A DNA stretch of 20,025 nt, taken from NCBI GenBank assembly GCA_963621995.1, contig CAVFFZ010000023.1, positions 1-20,025 of the forward strand, read 5' to 3'. The position numbers and the translations under genes are program-made. The DNA comes from UMGS1663 sp963621995. GTDB taxonomy: Bacteria; Bacillota; Clostridia; TANB77; CAG-508. This document shows positions 14,190-20,025 of this stretch, in pieces. A model generated the notes under the pieces. It saw nothing but the letters and a program-made list of their open reading frames with translations, was not told the origin of the DNA and ran no database searches. Positions within the stretch are counted from its first letter, which is position 1, and each line of letters begins with the position of its first letter.

Positions 14190-15991
14190 AACAAAATGAA
14201 GAATTACAAAATAGAATACTATATTTTTTAGGAATATTTCCTACGATTTGGTTAGCATTAATAATAGCTCCGAATTTAAATACTGGATTAATAAATATTA
14301 TTAAAGAATTTACAAATTCAATGAACAATCCATTAAAAATTTATTGGTGTACGAATAGCATAAAATCTATTCTTATTTTTTTGCTAATTTATATAATGAT
14401 AATTGTTATTTATGAATCAACTAAAAAGAATTATCGTAGGGGAGAAGAACATGGCTCAGCTAAGTGGGGAATAGCTAGTCAATTAAATAAAAAATATATG
14501 CAAAAGCCTGATAATATGAATAAGATTCTTACAAAAAATGTTAGACTAGGATTAAATGGTAAAAAACACAAAAGAAATTTAAATGTATTAGTAATAGGTG
14601 GTTCTGGTGCAGGTAAAACATTTAGTTATTGCAAACCAAATGTAATGCAATGCAATACTTCTATGGTAATTTTGGACCCTAAAGGCGAGATTATTAGAGA
14701 TACAGGTTATCTACTAGAAAAAAAAGGATATGAAGTAAGAGTCCTAGATTTAATTAATATGGATAAAAGTCATTGCTATAATCCATTTGTATATTTAAAA
14801 AATGACAATGATGTTCAAAAATTAGTAACAAATCTTTTTAAGTCAACAACACCTAAAGGTGCATCATCAAATGATCCTTTTTGGGATGTTGCCGCACAAA
14901 TGCTATTATTATCATTAATATTTTATTTAATGTATGAAGCACCAGAGGAAGAACAGAATTTTACTATGGTTATGGAACTACTAAGAGCAGGAGATGTACA
15001 CGAAGATGATGATGGTTATGTTAGTCCTTTAGATATGCTTATGAATAGGTTAGAAACAAAAAATCCTGAACATATAGCAGTTAAATATTATCATGATTAT
15101 CATAGTGGAAGTGCAAAAACATTAAAGTCTATTCAGATTACTTTAGCAGCAAGACTTGAGAAATTTAATTTAGAAAGTTTAGCAAAGATGACTATGACAG
15201 ATGAATTAGATTTACCAAGTTTAGGAGAGAAAAAAGTTGCATTATTTGCGTTGATACCAGATAATGATACATCATTTAACTTTTTGGTTAGTATTTTATA
15301 CACACAAATATTTCAACAATTGTTTTATCTGGCAGACCACAAATACGGAGGAAGTTTACCAGTACATGTTCATTTTATAATGGACGAATTTGCTAATGTA
15401 AGTTTGCCAGATGATTTTGATAAAATTTTATCAGTAATGAGAAGTAGAGAAGTATCTGTTTCAATTATCTTACAAAATCTTGCTCAACTAAAAGCATTAT
15501 TTGAAAAGCAGTGGGAAAGCATTGTAGGGAATTGTGATGAATTTTTATATTTAGGTGGAAATGAACAAAGTACCCATAAGTATGTTTCTGAATTATTAGG
15601 AAAAGAAACAATAGATATGAATACTTATGGAAAAAGTTCAGGTAGAAGCGGGAATTACTCAATTAATTATCAAAATAGTGGAAGGGAGTTATTAACTCCA
15701 GATGAAGTGCGAATGCTTAATAATAAGTATGCACTTCTTTTTTTTAGAGGAGAAAGACCTGTTCAAGATTTAAAATTTAATTTATTTGAACATAAAAACA
15801 TCGAATTATCAGGTTTAGGAAAAGCAAAGCCATATTTACATGGTGGAAATGAGAATGCAATAGCAAGTTTTCAAATTGATTATGAAGATTATGATATTGC
15901 GAAAAATGTCGAAGATATAGACTCAAATTATGAACTATTGTCTGATGAAGAATTAAAAAAATATATTATGGAGGAATTTAAAAATGAATAA
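14186..15991 (+). CDS. virD4: Type IV coupling protein, VirD4/TraG family
   Basis: A 601-residue hexameric ATPase that links the relaxosome to the secretion channel at the inner face of the membrane. Two membrane helices lie near 11-31 and 59-77, followed by the family's EEHGSAKWG segment. Walker A is GGSGAGKT at 138-145, followed by the conserved DPKGEI region; Walker B is FIMDEFAN with D400/E401; the later SIILQNLAQL and GNCDEFLYLGGNEQSTHKY blocks are also characteristic. The length is normal for the family. It overlaps the upstream small gene (ATGA) and the downstream VirB2-like gene by eight bases. Confidence 0.95.
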   Translation: MKQNEELQNRILYFLGIFPTIWLALIIAPNLNTGLINIIKEFTNSMNNPLKIYWCTNSIKSILIFLLIYIMIIVIYESTKKNYRRGEEHGSAKWGIASQLNKKYMQKPDNMNKILTKNVRLGLNGKKHKRNLNVLVIGGSGAGKTFSYCKPNVMQCNTSMVILDPKGEIIRDTGYLLEKKGYEVRVLDLINMDKSHCYNPFVYLKNDNDVQKLVTNLFKSTTPKGASSNDPFWDVAAQMLLLSLIFYLMYEAPEEEQNFTMVMELLRAGDVHEDDDGYVSPLDMLMNRLETKNPEHIAVKYYHDYHSGSAKTLKSIQITLAARLEKFNLESLAKMTMTDELDLPSLGEKKVALFALIPDNDTSFNFLVSILYTQIFQQLFYLADHKYGGSLPVHVHFIMDEFANVSLPDDFDKILSVMRSREVSVSIILQNLAQLKALFEKQWESIVGNCDEFLYLGGNEQSTHKYVSELLGKETIDMNTYGKSSGRSGNYSINYQNSGRELLTPDEVRMLNNKYALLFFRGERPVQDLKFNLFEHKNIELSGLGKAKPYLHGGNENAIASFQIDYEDYDIAKNVEDIDSNYELLSDEELKKYIMEEFKNE

Positions 15992-16307
15992 AAAGAAAAT
16001 TAATTTAAAAAAGATATTGGAAAAAATTACATTAATAGTTGTTTTTGTAATTTTATTATTTGTAGCACAAGCAAGTCAAGTTTTTGCAGCTGATGACCCA
16101 TTAACTGTAATTAATAATTTATCAAATTTTATATTTGGTTTAATTCGTGCAGTTGGAATGATAATACTTGGATTTGGTATAGTGCAAATTGGTATGTCAT
16201 TAAAATCACATGATCCATCACAAAGAGCTAATGGTATTATGACTTTAGCAGGTGGTGTTGTTATAACATTTGCAAAAGAAATTTTATCAGTAATAACAGG
16301 TGGTTAA
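15984..16307 (+). CDS. VirB2/TrbC-like small membrane protein, pilin candidate
   Basis: A 107-residue protein with a signal-peptide-like front: a lysine-rich start, a hydrophobic stretch at about 17-31, and a likely cleavage site after SQVFA (about residue 35). Two membrane segments follow (about 48-71 and 87-104), separated by a short polar loop (SHDPSQRANG). This plan is that of VirB2/TrbC pilin-like subunits and of the related small Maff2-type proteins of Firmicute ICEs; which label fits better would need a profile search. TATGGAGGAATT just inside the virD4 end gives the ribosome site, with an eight-base overlap. It lies between the coupling protein and the TrbL-like gene, the usual position. 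Confidence 0.75.
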   Translation: MNKKKINLKKILEKITLIVVFVILLFVAQASQVFAADDPLTVINNLSNFIFGLIRAVGMIILGFGIVQIGMSLKSHDPSQRANGIMTLAGGVVITFAKEILSVITGG

Positions 16308-16339
16308 AATTATCAAAATAAAAATAGGAGGTGGAATTA

Positions 16340-17170
16340 TTGAATTGGGTTGTAGGTAATTTACAAAATTCACTTGATACATGGAATTCAAAATTAAATG
16401 AAATATGGACATTAGTATCTACATCTCCAGATACATTTAAAGGTGGGACAATATGGAATGTTATTGTAAATATACATGGTGCATTACAAGCAATAGGACT
16501 AGGATTATTAGTTCTATTTTTTGTTGTTGGTGTAATGAAAACCTGTGGTAGTTTTGCAGAAGTGAAAAAACCTGAACATGCTTTAAAGTTATTTATTAGA
16601 TTTGCAATAGCAAAAGGAGTCGTTACTTATGGATTAGAGCTTATGATGGCAGTATTTAAAATTATACAAGGTGTTGTATCAACTATTATAAATTCAGCAG
16701 GACTTGGTGGTGCAACACAAGCAACTTTACCACAAGCAATGATAGACGCAATTAATAGTTGCAGTTTCTTCGAGTCAATACCGTTATGGGCTGTAACTTT
16801 GATTGGAGGTTTATTTGTTACAGTAATATCTTTTATTATGATTTTAAGTGTATATGGAAGATTCTTTAAGTTATATTTATATACTGCTATAGCACCCATT
16901 CCATTAAGTACATTTGCAGGAGAACCTACTCAAAGTGTTGGCAAAAACTTTTTGAAATCATATTGTAGCGTTTGCTTAGAAGGTGCAATTATAGTATTAG
17001 CATGTGTAATATTCTCATTATTTGCATCAAGTCCACCAGTTGTAGATACAAATGCATCTGCAGTAACAATGGTTTGGAAATACATTGGAGAACTTGTATT
17101 TAATATGCTTGTCTTAGTAGGAACTATTAAAGCATCAGACCGTATTGTTAGAGAAATGATGGGATTATAA
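16340..17170 (+). CDS. TrbL/VirB6-like polytopic channel protein
   Basis: A 276-residue membrane protein with about six hydrophobic segments (for example GALQAIGLGLLVLFFVVGVM, LIGGLFVTVISFIMILSVYG, GAIIVLACVIFSLFA) and the conserved YTAIAPIPLSTFAGEP region near 190-205 seen in TrbL/VirB6-type proteins of Gram-positive ICEs. It would form part of the inner-membrane channel. I place the start at TTG 16340: an upstream in-frame GTG at 16331 lies within the ribosome site itself (AGGAGG, 16326-16331), while the TTG is eight bases beyond it. Order and spacing (32 bases after the VirB2-like gene) fit the transfer operon. The following 57-base gap has only a weak hairpin (TTGAAT/ATTCAA). Confidence 0.85.
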   Translation: MNWVVGNLQNSLDTWNSKLNEIWTLVSTSPDTFKGGTIWNVIVNIHGALQAIGLGLLVLFFVVGVMKTCGSFAEVKKPEHALKLFIRFAIAKGVVTYGLELMMAVFKIIQGVVSTIINSAGLGGATQATLPQAMIDAINSCSFFESIPLWAVTLIGGLFVTVISFIMILSVYGRFFKLYLYTAIAPIPLSTFAGEPTQSVGKNFLKSYCSVCLEGAIIVLACVIFSLFASSPPVVDTNASAVTMVWKYIGELVFNMLVLVGTIKASDRIVREMMGL

Positions 17171-17233
17171 ATTGAATGTGTATGTATTCAAATAAAAAAG
17201 GATTATTTTAAATAAAGATAGGAGCGAATGATA

Positions 17234-17617
17234 ATGGAAGTCAAAATAAACAGAGAAATAAGACAATATACAGAAAGTATATTTTTTGGACTGTCAATGA
17301 GGCAGTTCATTTTTTCTATATTTGCTTGTTTAGTTGCAGTATTACTTTATTTTATATTAAGACCATATTTAGGTCTTGAAACTTTATCATGGGTGTGCAT
17401 TTTAGGTGCATGCCCATTTGCTGTTTTAGGGTTTGTAACTTATAACGGAATGACGGCAGAACAATTAATTTTTGCTTGGTTTAAATCAGAAATATTAACT
17501 CCTAAAAGGCTAACATTCAAGGCAACTAACATTTATTACGAAACAAATAGAGAAACAATTGAAAAATTAGAAAAGAAAGGTTTGAAGACTGATGAGAATA
17601 TTAAAGGAAATATTTAA
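17234..17617 (+). CDS. prgI: PrgI-family membrane protein (VirB3-like)
   Basis: A 127-residue protein with the strongly conserved PrgI front (MEVKINREIRQYTESIFFGLSMRQF) and two membrane helices (about 27-47 and 54-74). PrgI proteins act next to VirB4 in Gram-positive type IV secretion, in a VirB3-like role. The ATG at 17234 is preferred to the one at 17228: AGGAG at 17220-17224 is nine bases from the former but only three from the latter, and relatives start at MEVKINRE. The end overlaps virB4 by 26 bases. Confidence 0.9.
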   Translation: MEVKINREIRQYTESIFFGLSMRQFIFSIFACLVAVLLYFILRPYLGLETLSWVCILGACPFAVLGFVTYNGMTAEQLIFAWFKSEILTPKRLTFKATNIYYETNRETIEKLEKKGLKTDENIKGNI

Positions 17618-19925
17618 ACGAGATAAAGAAAAATTTGTTGTTCCAAAAAATGCACAAGATATAATACCTATAAAAACAATTTGGGATGATGGAATATTTG
17701 AAGTTCAGAAAAATAAATATTCAAAATGTTATAAATTTATAGATATAAATTATGCAGTAGCAAGTCATGAAGATAAAGAATCAATGTTTCTAGATTATAG
17801 TGATTTATTAAATAGTCTAGATAATGGAGCAACATCTAAAATCACTATAAATAACAGAAGAATAAATAAAATTGATTTTGAAAAGACAATACTTATGAAA
17901 GATGTTGGAGATGGATTAGATAAGTATAGACATGAATATAATCAAATGCTATTAGACAAAGCAAAAGGTGCTAATGGAATAATACAAGAAAAGATTATAA
18001 CTATTTCAGTTAATAAAAAGAATATAGAAGAGGCAAGAAATTATTTTGCAAGAACGACAAGTGAACTTATGAATCATTTTTCTGTATTAGGTTCTAAATG
18101 TATAGAATTAGATGCAGAAGAGAGATTAAGAATATATCATGATTTTTATAGAGTAGGAGAAGAAACTTCTTTTAGATTTGACATGAAAGAGAATTTAAGA
18201 AAAGGCCATAATTTTAAAGATTTTATTTGTCCTGATACTTTCGAACAAAATAAAGACTATTTTAAAGTAGGAGATAGATATGGTAGAGTACTATTCTTAA
18301 AAGAATATGCAAGTTATATAAAAGACTCAATGGTTACTGAATTAACAGAACTTAATAGAAATATGATGTTAAGTATTGATATAATTCCTGTACCCATGGA
18401 TGAAGCAGTAAGAGAAGCAGAAAATCGCAGATTAGGTGTTGAAACAAATATAACTCAATGGCAAAGAAAACAAAATGCTAACAACAACTTTTCTGCAATA
18501 ATACCTTATGATATGGAAATGCAAAGAAAAGAATCAAAGGATTTTCTTGATGATTTAATTCAAAGAGACCAGAGAATGTTTTTATGTGTATTAACTATTG
18601 TACATACTGCTGATACAAAAGACCAATTAGATGCAGATACAGAAAGTTTAAAAACTACTGCAAGTAAAAACTTATGCCAATTAGGAATATTAAGATTCCA
18701 ACAATTAGATGGATTAAAAACAGTTATGCCATTTGGTCAAAGAAAGATAGATGCTTTAAGAACATTAACAACAGAAAGTCTTGCTGTATTTATGCCTTTT
18801 AAAGTACAAGAAATAAGACATGACAATGGAATTTATTATGGTCAAAATATAATCAGCAAAAATATGATAATAGCAGATAGAAAAGAGCTTTTAAATGGAA
18901 ACTCATTTATTTTAGGTGTATCTGGTAGTGGTAAATCATTTACTGCAAAAAATGAAATGGTATCTATAATGTTAAGAGATCCTAATGCAGATGTATTAAT
19001 TGTAGATCCAGAACACGAAGATTCCAAATTAGTTAAAGCATTAGGTGGAGAAGTAATTAATATCTCTGCCACAAGTGATAATCATATAAACGCAATGGAT
19101 ATGAACTCAGATTATGGAGATGGGGCAAACCCTGTTATTCTAAAATCAGAGTTCATTTTATCGTTATGCGAACAATTAATCGGAAGTAATAATTTAGGTG
19201 CAAAACAAAAATCTATAATTGATAGATGTACTGCATCTGTATATAGATATTATCAACAAGGGAACTATCAAGGTACACCACCAACATTACAAGATTTTAG
19301 AGAAGAATTATTAAAACAAAGTGAGCCTGAAGCAAAAGAAATTGCATTAGCAATAGAATTATTTACAGATGGTAGTTTAAATACATTTGCAAAACAAACT
19401 AATGTAAACACAGATAGCAGATTAATTTGTTATGATATTCTTGATTTAGGAAAACAATTACAGCCTATTGGAATGTTAGTTGTTTTAGACTCTATCTTGA
19501 ATAGAATAACTGCAAATAGAGCGAAAGGAAGAAATACTTATATCTTTATTGATGAGATATATTTGTTATTCCAATATGAGTATTCAGCAAATTTTCTATT
19601 CACATTATGGAAAAGAGTTCGTAAATATGGTGCTTATGCAACAGGAATTACTCAAAATGTTGATGACTTATTACAAAGTCATACTGCAAGAACTATGCTT
19701 GCAAACTCTGAATTTATTGTAATGTTAAATCAAGCGAGCACAGATAGACTTGAACTTGCAAAACTATTAAATATATCTGATTTACAAATGAGCTATATTA
19801 CAAATAGTGGTGTAGGAGAAGGACTAATAAAAGTAGGAAGTAGTTTAGTTCCATTTAAAAATAAATTTTCTAAAAATACTGAACTATACAAACTAATGAC
19901 TACAAAACCTGGAGAAGGAGCTTAA
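17592..19925 (+). CDS. virB4: VirB4-like conjugation ATPase
   Basis: A 777-residue ATPase that powers the type IV secretion channel. The front half (about 1-420) is the CagE/TrbE/VirB4 N-terminal region (DIIPIKTIWDDGIFEV, YAVASHEDKESMFLDYSDLLN). Walker A is GVSGSGKS at 442-449, Walker B is IFIDEIYLLF with D654/E655, and the family's late motifs GAYATGITQNVDDLL and LANSEFIVMLNQ are present. Length and motif spacing are normal and the gene appears intact. The ATG at 17592 lies inside prgI; AAAGG at 17576-17580 is an adequate though distant ribosome site. The next gene starts two bases after the stop. Confidence 0.95.
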   Translation: MRILKEIFKRDKEKFVVPKNAQDIIPIKTIWDDGIFEVQKNKYSKCYKFIDINYAVASHEDKESMFLDYSDLLNSLDNGATSKITINNRRINKIDFEKTILMKDVGDGLDKYRHEYNQMLLDKAKGANGIIQEKIITISVNKKNIEEARNYFARTTSELMNHFSVLGSKCIELDAEERLRIYHDFYRVGEETSFRFDMKENLRKGHNFKDFICPDTFEQNKDYFKVGDRYGRVLFLKEYASYIKDSMVTELTELNRNMMLSIDIIPVPMDEAVREAENRRLGVETNITQWQRKQNANNNFSAIIPYDMEMQRKESKDFLDDLIQRDQRMFLCVLTIVHTADTKDQLDADTESLKTTASKNLCQLGILRFQQLDGLKTVMPFGQRKIDALRTLTTESLAVFMPFKVQEIRHDNGIYYGQNIISKNMIIADRKELLNGNSFILGVSGSGKSFTAKNEMVSIMLRDPNADVLIVDPEHEDSKLVKALGGEVINISATSDNHINAMDMNSDYGDGANPVILKSEFILSLCEQLIGSNNLGAKQKSIIDRCTASVYRYYQQGNYQGTPPTLQDFREELLKQSEPEAKEIALAIELFTDGSLNTFAKQTNVNTDSRLICYDILDLGKQLQPIGMLVVLDSILNRITANRAKGRNTYIFIDEIYLLFQYEYSANFLFTLWKRVRKYGAYATGITQNVDDLLQSHTARTMLANSEFIVMLNQASTDRLELAKLLNISDLQMSYITNSGVGEGLIKVGSSLVPFKNKFSKNTELYKLMTTKPGEGA

Positions 19926-19927
19926 TT

Positions 19928-20025
19928 ATGAAGAAAATTATATATTTTCTAGTAATACTACTGCTAATAGTTTTAATAGCTATTAGCAGTTATTTTATAT
20001 ATAAACAATTAAAAGAAGAAAATGA
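19928..20025 (+). CDS. Start of a membrane-anchored protein (partial)
   Basis: The ATG at 19928 follows a strong ribosome site (GGAGAAGGAG, 19911-19920) at seven bases and opens a frame that runs off the window after 32 codons. The visible part is a two-lysine start, one hydrophobic segment (IIYFLVILLLIVLIAISSYF) and a charged stretch (KQLKEEN), i.e. a signal anchor. In related operons the gene after virB4 often encodes a membrane-anchored cell-wall hydrolase or another channel part, but nothing here identifies it. Confidence 0.6.
   Translation, partial: MKKIIYFLVILLLIVLIAISSYFIYKQLKEEN

Noticed and set aside
16331..16339. GTG at 16331 as the TrbL-like start
   Set aside because: The GTG is part of the AGGAGGTGG ribosome site itself; TTG 16340 is correctly spaced.
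17172..17191. TTGAAT/ATTCAA hairpin between the TrbL-like and prgI genes as a terminator
   Set aside because: The six-base AT-rich stem is weak and has no T run; transcription of the transfer operon must continue through it.
1..20025. CRISPR arrays, tRNA or rRNA genes, insertion sequences, antibiotic resistance genes
   Set aside because: None seen: no regularly spaced repeats, no cloverleaf-like or rRNA-like segments, no transposase and no known resistance gene could be recognised in the window.

Overview
The window is a stretch of very AT-rich DNA (by eye under about 30% G+C) holding the replication/mobilisation and type IV secretion core of an integrative and conjugative element (ICE), or a closely related conjugative element, of a low-GC Firmicute, most likely an anaerobic gut-type Clostridia or Bacilli. 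The reasons are the gene set (ArdC-like/methylase/helicase giant protein, MobC, MobP-type relaxase, PcfB, VirD4, VirB2-like, TrbL/VirB6, PrgI, VirB4), strong AGGAGG ribosome sites, AGA as the dominant arginine codon, and TGA used as an ordinary stop (for example at 7229, 13256 and 14187), which argues against the Mycoplasma code. All supported genes lie on the + strand. No integrase, attachment site or chromosomal flank is in the window.

Layout. 1-117: tail of an upstream gene. 117-6849: a giant methylase-helicase gene split by an apparent single-base insertion at about 4923, exactly in the DEAH box; nested inside its linker, in the +1 frame and with its own ribosome site, is a recognisable tnpV gene (949-1302). 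6833-7553: small uncharacterised ORFs. 7671-8311: a Phd/YefM antitoxin and RelE/ParE toxin with promoter and operator-like repeats. 8368-8994: promoter, structured leader with an intrinsic terminator, and a DUF2798 membrane protein. 9081-11427: a second terminator, then an unusual three-part DUF2958 / ribosomal-protein-bS6-like / DUF3848 fusion, a DpnD/PcfM-like small protein and a TOPRIM primase-like protein. 11428-11573: a hairpin-rich stretch that is the best oriT candidate. 11574-20025: a tightly packed transfer operon (MobC, relaxase, PcfB, 66-aa protein, VirD4, VirB2-like, TrbL/VirB6-like, PrgI, VirB4, start of a membrane protein) in which most neighbours overlap or abut.

How it fits together (inference from family knowledge): MobC and the relaxase would nick oriT; PcfB and VirD4 would bring the relaxosome to the channel; the VirB2-like, TrbL-like, PrgI and VirB4 proteins would build and power the channel; the methylase-helicase and primase-like proteins would help DNA processing and establishment in the recipient; the toxin-antitoxin pair would stabilise the element.

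The two most notable observations are the tnpV gene overlapping the helicase gene out of frame, and the bS6-like domain embedded in an ICE accessory protein. Next come the frameshift in the helicase, the attenuator-like leader of the DUF2798 gene, and the oriT candidate.
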